DNA of 64,000 nt. It comes from Mangifera indica. Lineage: Eukaryota; Streptophyta; Magnoliopsida; Sapindales; Anacardiaceae. Position 1 is the stretch's first letter; each line of letters opens with the position of its first letter. Made by a program: the position numbers and the translations under genes. The stretch covers positions 2,554,887-2,618,886 of the forward strand of contig NC_058145.1 of the NCBI RefSeq assembly GCF_011075055.1, read 5' to 3'. Below are positions 35,071 through 45,894 of this stretch, one piece after another. The notes under the pieces were generated by a model that saw nothing but the letters and a program-made list of their open reading frames with translations, was not told where the DNA came from and searched no databases.

Positions 35071-37123
35071 TTATTTTCCAGAGCTCAATCTTGGGGAGGC
35101 ACATAGATGGAGGCCACCTTCAATTTGCAGAGTCATGGCTGATCTATAGTTGACCCTTTTCTTTTCATCACTCAGCTTGAATTTGTAGCTTCCTAAAAGG
35201 ATCATACTGAAGATCTTCATCTGCCTGTAAGCAAATTCCTTTCCTAGACAGACTCTTGGACCAGCCTGTTTAACACAAATCATACAATTTCTCAGCCTCA
35301 AATCTTTTCTCAATTCACTTAACAATTTGCATCTCTTAGTAATACAAAGTAAATAATAAAAAACATTACTTCTATTCCAGTCTCCCTCACCTGGAAGGTT
35401 GTGAAAATAAAAGGGCTTGCTGCCTGAAAATGGCCATTTTCATTGAGCCATCTCTCTGGCCAAAACTCCTCGGCATCATCACCCCATAAAGATTTCATCC
35501 TGCCCATTGCATAAGGTATATATGCCACCAGGTCTCCTTTCTTCACACTGAAACCATCAGGCAAAGTATCATCTGAAAAACAAATCTTCCCATCCTGTAA
35601 CACCACAGAACCCAGAAAAAATAAGCAAGTATATTAATTATGCCCTCACTTGCATAATGCATAAACATTGTTAGTACTTACCACAGGAGCTGCAGGATAA
35701 AGCCTGAGAGTCTCAGTCAAAACTGCATGGAGATAATGCATCTTCTCAATGGTTTCTTCGGTTATGCCGGCTGCAAGTTCTTCAGTGCTTGAATCATCAG
35801 TCATTTGGGTTGCTTGTATCACTTCCTTTGCAATCCTCTCCTGTATATGAGGGTGCTTGCAGAGCATGTACAAAAACCATGAAAGAGTTGAAGCTGTTGT
35901 GTCTTTGCCAGCAGTCACAAAACTTAGAACTATGTCTCTTAAGTATTTTGGATCCGTCTCTTTCAAGTCCAGAAACCTTGACACAATATCTTCTTTCTTC
36001 ACCTGTCATTCATTTGTTTCTCTAATTATAGAAAACATTACTAAACTTTCAGCTACATAAAACAGATGGTCTTGCAGATAGTCAATGAACTCACAGGTCG
36101 AAAATCGGCATGTGAATTGTTGAGTTGCTCAATTTTGCTTCTAATCAATTTGTATACAAATTCATCAATCACTTTGATACTCTTTCTTAAAACAGCCTCT
36201 GATCCAACGTTCAAGAACCGCTTAATCTTCCAGAATATATCAACATATCGGTATACTACAATTGCACTTGCTTTATCAAAAGCATCAGAGAATCCAGCAC
36301 CTTCTTCAAATGTTCCACACATACAGTCTAAGTCTATACCCAATAGGATTTTAAACACAGAGTCTAAGGTTGATTTCATCAGAAGTTCCTGCAAATAAAC
36401 ATGCAATATTAATTGAAAAAAAATTAAAATACTTGCTCTTCTATATCAAAACAAGTCAATTAAAAGGCATGTACTTGAATTTCTATAGATCGATTTGATT
36501 CAGCTGCTCTTGATACAATTCCAGCCAGCTTTACTGCAGTGGCTTTAAAGACAACACTGCTGAAGTCCCTCAGTATCTTGGTGGAGAATTCATAGCTTGC
36601 TATTTTCCTTTGACGTCGCCACTTTTCTCCATCCACAGTGAAGATCCCATCACCCAAGAGATCCGTCAAAATGTCGTAATTGTAGGAACCCTGTTTCCAA
36701 AAAAAAAAATTATGCGTTTTCAGGACTATGAATAAATTGCTTAAATTTTTTGGAATAATTCTATTCCCAGTTTCAATAGTAAACATATTTGGATATGTAG
36801 AATATTACCTTACCATAGTTTCCAAAATTGGTTTTGAGGATGTACTCAATATTTGGAGGGTGTGCAGTGTAAACGTCACTTCTGAAGAAACTAATCAATC
36901 TGAAAGTTGTGTGTTTGAGTGCAAGGTCAGCCATGGCATCGTGGAGCCTATGAAAATTGAATGCTAGGTGGAAGACAGTGCAGCCAACTGGATGATATCT
37001 TTTTCTCTTCTCAGCACCTGATATTATGGCATAGAATCTGTGAATGCATATGCCTAAAATTAGTGTTAAAGTTGCTGCCGTTAGAGGAATGGAAATGGAG
37101 AAAAGCTCCTTCAGGTTCATCAT
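35071..37123 (-). CDS. CYP704-family cytochrome P450, type 2, intact (P450-5)
   Basis: Exons 36809-37123, 36475-36690, 36095-36388, 35682-36002, 35391-35594 and 35071-35265 encode 514 aa, with compact GT-AG introns of 118, 86, 92, 87 and 125 bp. Landmarks are an N-terminal anchor (SIPLTAATLTLILGICIHRF), AGKDTT (306-311), ETLR (372-375), PERW (428-431) and AGPRVCLG with heme Cys at 456. Exon 6 is four codons shorter than in type 1 and ends LSSGK. The residue before PERW is Trp (FWPERW), where other copies have Arg and P450-7 has Gln; the conserved Pro-Glu-Arg is kept. Predicted role: ER-bound CYP86-clan monooxygenase, substrate unknown. Confidence 0.93.
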
Positions 37124-38367
37124 GGTGATAAGTGCTAACCCAATTGATTGATGAAGATGATAAAATGAATGACTGACCTGAAATTATGAGATAGAGATCA
37201 CTAGTAATCTGTCAAATTCATTGACTCAAATTGATAACTTTTCCTTAACGTAAAGGAGACTTTTAGCCTCTGTTGTCTAAAAGAGAAAATATCTGATGTG
37301 TCACTTTCATAAAAAAATTAGTAAATCTAATACAAGGTTAAGATATAAAAAAAAAACAAAGTAATTAACAGAAAATTAAGTTACATATAATTACTCATAC
37401 AATTCATGATTTATAAATTTTACTATGCTAATAAATGAGGAATATATATATATACAAAATATAATAAAATTATTAATGATTAAATTCAGACAATATGTAA
37501 ATAGTCTAAGCATGTTGTTTGACCTCTTTGTGGGGGTAGGTAGCTAAGCTTGCATAAAATCAATCTTGAGAGCACTAGCATGATATGGTTTTATTCACAA
37601 GCCATGTCTATCATTGGATACAAGATTGACATTCTAATCAAACATTATCTCAAAGAAAAAGTTCAAACTCTCCCAAAATAAAGCCCTGGTTTTGACTTTA
37701 TTTTACTGTTTTCATTTTGAGATTGATGAACCGAGTTTTGAGTATTTACCTGAAGACAATTATATGCATCTTAAATATAGCACACTCAAGAGTGATTAAC
37801 AATATATTTTACAACTTTTCTATGTCAAATTTTATGAAATACAAAGGCCACTGGAACCTGTTTCTTATTAGTCCATACATCTGTATCCAATAGATTCATG
37901 CTTCAATAAGCATTTTACTCGCCATTCTTAATGGACAAAAGAGTACTGGTAAGAAGCTCAGCTTCATACTTTTAAATTTATCAAACGAGATTTTGTTTAC
38001 AAGAAAGGGAAAAATTTTAGAAGGTAGCATAAGAGATTGGCAGTTCAGCTTGACAGTAGATACACTTAATACTCCAAGTTTAAGCTGTAATTAAGAATGA
38101 TTGTTTTACCTCCATTAGTAGAATTATCTGTGGATTGTGTCCCCATTTACTCCATGCCCTAGAAGAGAATCAAGAAATCCTCTTAGTACAGCTCCATGAG
38201 ATGAGCATCTTCCAACAAAATTTAATCTTACTATGCTAAAAAATTTTCACATTCTGGTATCATGCTTAAATATTTCACATAGAAGTGTCAAAACTTTTCT
38301 GTGAGAAAGTTGATGTTACCCCACAAAAGGACCTATCTGCTTTAAAGTCGAACAGATCTCTACATGA
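37124..38367. other. Spacer between P450-5 promoter and PPR-1 3' end
   Basis: No open reading frame of note is seen. The region is conserved nearly unchanged at 60958-62211 and should contain the promoter of the P450 and the 3' UTR of the PPR gene. Only short AT runs stand out (about 37441-37455). Confidence 0.6.
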
Positions 38368-40044
38368 TCATGACATCTGAGCCTCCATTGCGAAGTCCCT
38401 AATATACTGCACAATACCTTCATTCTTCATCAGATTCTTTATTTCATTCAAGACCCATTCCAGTTCCTCTATCACAACCTCAGGTGATCCTGTCACAGAG
38501 AATTCATGAACAGTTCCGTCTACTTCAACCAAGCTACAGCCTGGCATTTCCTTTTTTATACTTCTTTCTTTCATCAACACTCTAATTCTCTTTACATCAT
38601 CATATTTACCAGCTTTTGCATATATATCACACAAGTTCATATAGAAAACATGGTTCAGAGGTTCTAAATCAATTAAATAGAGTGCTATCTTTTCTCCTAA
38701 CTCCACGTTCCCATGCATTTGACAGCCCCCAAGTAATGCGCCCCAAACAAACACATCTGGCTCCATTGGCATGCTTCCAATAAGTCCTTCTGCCTCATCA
38801 AAGAGCCCAGCTCGGCTGAGAATATCAACCATACAAGCATAATGATGGACCTGTGGTTCCATCAAGTAAACACATCTCATCATGTCAAAACACCAGCGAC
38901 CTTTCTCTACAAAACCAGAATGAGCACAAGCTGACAGTAGCCCCACAAATGTCACATGGTTTGGCTTTATGCATTCTGATTCCATCTCTTCAAAAGTATT
39001 GAAAGCCTCCTTGGCATACCCATGTAGGGCAAACACCGAAATCATCGCTGTCCATGCCATAGTATCCTTCTTAGGCATTTCCTTAAACACAGAATAAGCT
39101 CTTTCTACACAACCACATTTACCATACATGTCGACCAAAGCCGTCCCAATAACCACTTCACATTCAAGGCCACTTCTCATCAAGTAACCATATAGCCAAT
39201 TCCCAAGATCAACGGCACCAAGATTAGCACAAGCCGAAAGCACACTAGCAATGGTAATTTTATCAGGTCTAACCACATCATCACCACTCAAACTTTGCAT
39301 TTCTTGAAAAAATTCCACTGCCTCTTTCGCACGCCCACCTTGAACAAACCCCGTTATAATCGAATTCCAGGACATAATATTCCTTTTCTTCATTTTATGA
39401 AACAAATTCAACGCCGCATCAAGATCCCCAATTCTCAAATAACCAATAATCATAGCATTCCAAGAAACCACATCCCTCTCCAACATTTCATCAAACAACT
39501 TCCTTGCACTACTCACAAACCCACTAGCCATAAACAAACTTATAATAGAATTTTGCACATATAAATCATTACAAAACCCAAATCTGATGACGTGGCCATG
39601 AATGCCACCTCCTACAACATCACGCCTCCTTGTACATTCCTTTAAAAAGAATGGAAATGTGAGGCAATCAGGAGCAATGCCACTACGAAGCATTTGTTTA
39701 TACAATTTCAAAGACTGAAACGAATCCAGGTAATTTGTTTCAGTGGATTTTGATGCATAGGCTCTGATCATGATGTTGTAAACATAGAGATCGGGGTTCT
39801 TTATGAGACGAAAGAGTTTTGTAGCATAACTAAGAGAGCCAAATTTTGATAAGGCAGAGAAGAAGAGGATGCGAGTTAAGAGGAAATGCTGATGGGTCGT
39901 CTTTATATCAGGACAAGTAATAATTTGGGTATGGATTTGTGTAAGCTCTTTCATGTTCTTGCATTCTTCTATTGCTTTTCTGAGAGTGGATGTGAGCTCA
40001 GAGAATAGCCTGTTGGGCGTTGAAGTTTTGGCGGGAAAACTCAT
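38368..40044 (-). CDS. Pentatricopeptide repeat protein, PLS class with E motifs (PPR-1)
   Basis: A single 558-codon exon. After a leader and a KNMKELTQIHTQII segment typical of plant PLS proteins, there is a run of PPR motifs, for example LYVQNSIISLFMASGFVSSA, RDVVSWNAMIIGYLRIGDLD, VVIGTALVDMYGKCGCVERA and DTMAWTAMISVFALHGYAKE. A C-terminal E-type region follows, with MPGCSLVEVDGTVHEFSV, and it ends without a DYW deaminase domain. Such proteins bind organelle RNA and usually serve C-to-U editing, needing a deaminase in trans when DYW is absent. The organelle is not clear from the N-terminus. It differs from PPR-2 at about 17 of 558 residues. The frame is fully open. Confidence 0.92.
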   Translation of the reverse strand: MSFPAKTSTPNRLFSELTSTLRKAIEECKNMKELTQIHTQIITCPDIKTTHQHFLLTRILFFSALSKFGSLSYATKLFRLIKNPDLYVYNIMIRAYASKSTETNYLDSFQSLKLYKQMLRSGIAPDCLTFPFFLKECTRRRDVVGGGIHGHVIRFGFCNDLYVQNSIISLFMASGFVSSARKLFDEMLERDVVSWNAMIIGYLRIGDLDAALNLFHKMKKRNIMSWNSIITGFVQGGRAKEAVEFFQEMQSLSGDDVVRPDKITIASVLSACANLGAVDLGNWLYGYLMRSGLECEVVIGTALVDMYGKCGCVERAYSVFKEMPKKDTMAWTAMISVFALHGYAKEAFNTFEEMESECIKPNHVTFVGLLSACAHSGFVEKGRWCFDMMRCVYLMEPQVHHYACMVDILSRAGLFDEAEGLIGSMPMEPDVFVWGALLGGCQMHGNVELGEKIALYLIDLEPLNHVFYMNLCDIYAKAGKYDDVKRIRVLMKERSIKKEMPGCSLVEVDGTVHEFSVTGSPEVVIEELEWVLNEIKNLMKNEGIVQYIRDFAMEAQMS

Positions 40045-41978
40045 TGACGGAAAACAAACAATTATTGATTACAGCTTTTCGTTCGTCCGATAATTTGGGA
40101 GGCTGCATACTTATTAATCTTATTAGCCTTTTAGAGAGCATTTGGTTTGAGTAATATTTTATTATCAAAATAAAAAAATTACCTTGAACATAAATTACTT
40201 AGAAGATCATTAAGCATAAATGATTACTATATTTAATAAAATTTGGTATGCATAAATAATTATTATGTTTGATTAAAGGTAATAAAATATTACTAATAAA
40301 TTATTTTACTTAAATATTTTTTAATATAATTATTTTTAAATATTTTTATATAATTTATCATATTAATTAAAAATAAATTTATTTTTGTCTCAAAAAATTA
40401 ATAAATAATAATATAATTATAATAAAATCAAGATTACATTAGTAATCTTTAAATACTTAAGGTGAAGGTAGTAATCAAATTATCACCTATATTACCTGAC
40501 ACGTTAGCATTGATAATAGAAGATTACTGTAATATTTTATTATTGACAAACCAACAAAAGAATAAAAGATAAATTACTATGTTAATCTTCAAAAATTGGA
40601 ATCAAACGGCCCTAAGTTATGCATAGGTCAACGTAATTAAAAGTTATTTTAGTAATTTATATTTTATTACTTATATTTTTTTAATTAATTTATAAGTAAT
40701 AAAATATTTCAATTTTCAATAATTTTTTATTATTAATGATGATATAATAAATTTTGTAATATTTTATTACTAATAATGATACGATAAATAATATGAGAGA
40801 TACTAAAAGTTATTAAAATAATTTTAATTTTATTATGACATAGAATTTATTTATTAATTTTTTAAGATAAAAATAATATATTTTTAATTAATATAAAAAA
40901 TATTTTAAAATAATTATATTTTAAAATACTTAAAATATTTAAATAAAATAACGTATCATACGAATAATTATAGTTATGACTAGTGCCACCATCCATTAAA
41001 AAAAAAAAAATCCAAAACAACCACCATCATTATCAAAAAAATCAAAACCAGAACCGAAACACATAACTACGTAATTTCTCCCGCTCATCTCCTCCAGCAC
41101 CTCCGATGTTCAGTTTTTCCTCATCCACAACTACATTTACTAATAGCTCAGTTCCTTGGTTGTGTTGTCCTCACCTGCATCACTGGAACTTTATGGTTTG
41201 GCTTTGCTTAACCATCCCCCTTTCATTGTCACAACCTTATCGATTTCCGTCAAATCATCGTCACCACCCCAATCTTGCCCTCCTCCACCTAATCCCACGA
41301 CGTTGCTCCCTCGATGTTAATAAAGAATGGGTGAGCAAACCCTAGTCATCGCCATTAGACTCTTATTCACCCCGTACCTTTCGATTTACCATATTTCAGA
41401 TTTTGTATGATGGTTACTACGCCGGAACTTTATTATGCAACCATTATAAACAGAACGGTCATCTTCCTAATAAAATAAAAGAGATGCTTTATTTAAGCTT
41501 CCCAATTAAAGAGAAAAATAAGGTAAATAAGCTAACCACTTCCATACGTCAAATAAAATTAATTGTCCACTGGTAACAAATATATCATACAAATTCTGCA
41601 CACATACAAAATCTGAACAGTCTTGCATTATTGTCATACAAATTACCTGCAAGGAAAACTTCGAGTCCGATGACCAGCCTTCCAACAAATTTTGAACTGA
41701 TGTCGATCCTCCAAATTTCGAACTCATAGCCTCTTGTTTTTGCCATTCAAGCTATCTCTTGGGAGCACCTATAGTTTTTCCTTTTTTTTTTCAACCACCT
41801 GATGGTTCTTCCCCTGTCAGACGTGAAATAATGAAAGAACTGTATGTATATTACAAGTTTTTGTTCAACAAAGCTGCCACATATCTGAGCTTCAAGGTCT
41901 TCAACCTCCTGACCTCAACCATGCTATCTCTTGGGAGCAACTATCCAGGTTCTGGGCAGACATATTAGTTATTGTGCC
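40045..41978. other. Gene-poor stretch between PPR-1 and the OMA1-like gene
   Basis: It contains the PPR-1 promoter, a MITE-like element (40136-40612) and more of the same AT-rich material to about 40980. From 41000 to 41980 base composition is more balanced. A 79-codon frame at 41106-41345 (+) and a 73-codon frame at 41506-41727 (-) have no recognisable domain. The phrase GCTATCTCTTGGGAGCA occurs twice (about 41750 and 41922). I cannot call a gene here. Confidence 0.5.
40136..40612. repeat. AT-rich MITE-like element
   Basis: The left end has GCATTTGGTTTGAGTAATAT and the right end, reverse-complemented, GGGCCGTTTGATTCCAATTT. The interior shares TAATATTTTATTATC-type words with 1441-1830 and 11525-12006. 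The duplicate copy at the window end (63975-64000) shows the start of the same sequence, so it reached that block as well. Confidence 0.5.
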
Positions 41979-44900
41979 CTAAAGAAAACCTTCAACTCCA
42001 TATCCTGACCTTACTTCTTGGTAGATAGTGAGTGCTTCTTCCATGACTTTAGCTTGAGCAAGCAACTGAGCTCTCTTCTTCCCAGATGGATGGGTGGAAA
42101 GATAATCTCTCAGCTTTGAGTCTCCTGAAATTTGTCCCAACTTCTCATACACTCTTGGTGCCACTTGTGGATCGTAACCAGCAGATGCAACCAAAAGTAG
42201 CCCAATATAATCTGCCTCCAGTTCCATCCTACCAGAACAGACAAACAAGTAATTATAAGGTCAACAATTGTTGTAGCAATTGCCAGGACAACAGAGTTTC
42301 ATTTGCCTGGACAACATAGTTTCATTTTTCTTACAGCATTCATGGTATAGGCAGAAAAAAAAATAAACTAGTTTCAAGACAGAGATGTCAAATGAGTGAA
42401 CTCTTTCGCCTATCTAGTATTTATATAAGTATTAAATTATGTCGCACACAATTTGTAGTGTGCTTTAATGAAAAACTACGGTATTTTACTACACAATTTG
42501 TAGGACACTGATGGATACCTGGGCCTAAAGCAGACTGAAGAACCTGTTCTGGGCAACCTCCTCTGCACTCCCCACAATTTCTAGCAGACTGCAGAACATT
42601 CACAACAGCAGCAAGGGTACACAAGCAATGGAATAGAGAAAAAGAAATGTAACACTATTACAGCAGATGAAGAAAATATGTATTGTATTGAATATTTCTT
42701 GTTAAAGATTACAAAATAAATTCTTCAATACAATGACTATTTTCCCAGATTATGTTTGAATACAATTGCTAGTCAAGAATTACAATTCCAGTAATAGGTC
42801 AGCCTCACAAAGACATTCACAAAAACTCAGTTGAGTCCCCACTGTATAAGCTCAGCTTCCTAGAGAACTACTCTCTCCCCACTTTTCCCTAAATGTTGCA
42901 TCTATGCCTCTTTTGTAGTACCTGCTCCCTTTTTAAAAATTTTTCCCCCGCCACTTCTTTTTCTTTTTCCTTTCTTTTGCCACATCACCCTATTTTCTGT
43001 GGCTGATTCTGCATTAGAGCAATGGTCTCCTGGTCCTTTTTCCAAGAGCTAAGGGTCTTCTCTTTTTTGCTTTCTCTTTTCCTACGGGAGATGTAAATGT
43101 GAGTTCTAACAGACACATTTGACATCTCCAATAATACAAAGCGACCATAAAAACCCGAAAATATGGTGAATGTAGTTTCTCATCAGCACTGGCATTGACA
43201 ACAAAATTTATTGTGTGATTAGGAATGTAGTAAAGAACAATCAATAATTAATCATATCAAGATCTACACAAGTAAAAAGAATTTATATTTTTACCAATCA
43301 GAAAATAAGAAAGAGGTGTGAGGAGAGAGGAAGATCCTTAAGCACTCAATTTTACCCAAACAATGGCAAAGAGATTAAAACTATAGGCCTTCAGACAGTA
43401 TAACATTGAAAGTAAACCTTATGCTTTATATGAAAGCAAAATCAATAAAAAAATGGATGGACAAAGGAGATCTATTGCAATAATGACTGGAATAGTTATT
43501 AAACTTCAACATAAAAAATATTTTAATTTACACCTAGAGAATGGAAAAGCAAGATAGGAAGAGTACTTAGAAAAACAAGTTTCCACATATTTTTTAAATT
43601 GAAATCAGTTCATTAGTATCTCCCATTAGGGATGTGGATTTGTTAATTTTGGGGATATACCAATAACTCACATAATTATTGATCCAAAAAAATCTAAGCT
43701 TTTACAAAACTTTTTTATTTTGAGAGGAGTTTGATTTCCATTGATTCATGTAACAGCGTAGCAGTCTACTACATTAGAAATAATGGTGTACACAAGAAAT
43801 GCAAGGATTAAATTCAAATTTTAAAAAATGACAGATATAAACAAGTCATAGAAGATACTGGAGCAAATTTACACCTACTCTGGCAACTGTAAAATACAAT
43901 AGATGCTTAAACACTAATCTAACAGAACAAAGGGAAATTTCACAGACAAGGGAAAAAATGAGAACAAAAATAATAACCTTCCTCCAAAAGCATACTCATG
44001 GAATTGGGCTGTTAGAGAACACACAAACATCATTAAGAAAATGCCTTGAGTAATTTCTCAAATGTTTTTAGATATTTCAGCAAATATGAGACAGATTTGG
44101 GCAAATTGTGTATTTATACAACTTCATTGTTAAAGCGGTTTCATTAGCTTGGATTCCTGATCAAACCATAAAATCCATTAGTTCAAGGAAAACTTGCTTT
44201 ACACAGGGAAATCTGAAATCAGGTCTTAGAAGGCCACACATTGGCACCGTGGAGTCTTTCCATAACCATGAACCAACTGAGATAGAATGTTTTACCTTAA
44301 AAAACCACAACTAGGAATACATTATGCCTGGTAAGATATGATGAATTCCATTACATTATAAATCCTAAGAATCTCACATTTCCAAATAACTAGACTCTGA
44401 TTGTTTTAAGTTGTTGGCTGGAATACAAGAACAAAAAGCTAAATTTAAAACACATTGCCATGAGATATGCCTAGCTTACATAGTATGTTCATAAACAAGT
44501 AGCTCCACACAAGATTCTACAATTTATATACATTGCAACATCATAGATCTCACAAACATGCACCAAGATGTCTATGCAAAATGAACCCAAGGGACATACT
44601 TCCGTGAGAAAGGAAGCCTCAAGAAAAGAGTTGACATTGTGTTGATAACATCAGGCACAACGAATTGATAAAGTATCAATTGTAGAATGGCAAACCACAG
44701 ATTTTTTGTAATCCCTTCAGCAGCATGTCGAGCCACTGCATGTCCAACCTAATCAGAAAAGAAAAAACAAGCCACCAGCATATCCCCCCAAAATCCAATA
44801 TAAAGCTATTATCAGCTGAGTAAACAATTCAAGAATCAAAGCAAGTATACCTCATGCCCAATAATGGTTGCTATCTCTGCATCAGTTCTACAATGGTCAA

Positions 44901-45788
44901 GCAGTCCAGTAAACACCACTATCTTTCCCCCAGGCAAGCAAAAGGCATTAACGACAGGTTCATTGACCACCAAAACCTCCCAATTCAATCCATCCAGATG
45001 AGAAGTGGCAGCTTGTAACCCTATCTCTTGACCCTTCTTCCTAGTGTGCTGAACCGACTTATCACGAAGAAATTCATCTTCTTTATGCCAACCTCCCTCA
45101 AGATTCCTCCCTTTAAGAGTCTCACTCAAGGCCTCAATGTTTCATGAGCTCTTCCCCCATGTGCTTCATCACTTTCAGGAGAGGCATACCCCATATCACT
45201 CCACACAGTCTCATGCTTTAACCCTTTTCTTAAAGCCCGAATTATATCATTTGATATCAATCTAACCCTCACGCTATCTGGGTGTATAGCAGGCAAAATC
45301 TTGCCCTTATAAGCCGCTTTCATTTGCTCAAATTGGGTCTCTCCAATCTTTTTTTCAACAACTTTTGATAAAAGCACAAAATGGGTTCTTTTAGTATACG
45401 GAACCGTCTCTAAATTTCCTAAATACACAGTGATCACAATCCCAGAACCAACCAACACAAAAGTTAACACATTCTTTGGATTTTCAAGCCACTTTCTTGG
45501 ACCTCGCTGTCTAAAATGTTGTACATGATAACGATCCACATAATAATTTCTCATAGTACTGTTATAAAAAGAATTATAACGATACTCGTTTATACGAGCT
45601 GAAGAAACTACTCTCTGAAAAACAGAAGAGAATGAATTGAACCCAGAAAACTTAGCGGTAGTTACAGAGTTACTTTGATAAATTATCGAAGACGAATCCC
45701 GAATTGAAGGTTTCGGTAGAAATGAAAGTTTCGAAGAGAGATCGCGAAAGGAATCGAAAACAAGTTTTGCTCTTCTGTGACATGCCAT
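41979..45788 (-). CDS. OMA1: OMA1-like mitochondrial M48 metallopeptidase, frameshifted in exon 1
   Basis: Three exons: 44851-45788, 44600-44748 and 41979-42228. The product starts with a basic mitochondrial-type leader (MACHRRAKLVFDSF) and has a membrane segment VLTFVLVGSGIVITVYLG. The peptidase domain includes NWEVLVVNEPVVNAFCLPGG and the zinc motif HEVGH, split by intron 1 (IIGHE|VGHAVARH), then LFLRLPFSRK|MELEADYIG with the third ligand Glu, and ends STHPSGKKRAQLL...EEALTIYQEV. This is the whole plant OMA1 domain plan, about 445 aa. Exon 1 is 938 bp, one short of a codon multiple. The frame ending AHGGRAHETL stops at TGA near 45120, and the frame encoding EALSETLKGRNLEGGW starts at about 45135. 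The gene is therefore either a recent pseudogene or carries a base-call error. OMA1 proteases cleave inner-membrane proteins under stress. Confidence 0.85.
42229..44599 (-). other. Intron 2 of the OMA1-like gene
   Basis: This 2.37-kb intron is bounded by donor AA|GTATGT and acceptor GTAG|G, phase 2, which restores K-M across the junction. I see no transposon ends or coding segment in it. Confidence 0.7.
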
Positions 45789-45894
45789 GATTGTGAAGTG
45801 AAGACAACAGTATTCAAATCAAGTAATGTACGAGAGTGGGCTGAGTGTCCAGAGGCAGGTGGAAGGGAGCACGGGGCAGCTGAGAGGTTGAAAC

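Larger units (their letters stand above)
27318..40133. repeat. Segmental duplicate block II, copy 1
   Basis: This runs from mid-exon 4 of pseudogene b through P450-4, the spacer, P450-5, and the PPR gene plus its 5' flank. It matches 49834-63975 in the same orientation. Size differences are explained by private insertions: the Mutator-like element here, and a solo LTR, a 561-bp TIR element and a short MITE there. Confidence 0.85.

Noticed and set aside
41106..41345. 79-codon plus-strand frame with His- and Pro-rich composition
   Set aside because: It shows no recognisable domain, no conservation evidence in the window and no clear splice or promoter context.
41506..41727. 73-codon minus-strand frame 3' of the OMA1-like gene
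   Set aside because: The OMA1 reading frame already ends at 41979 with the usual C-terminus, and this frame has no known domain.
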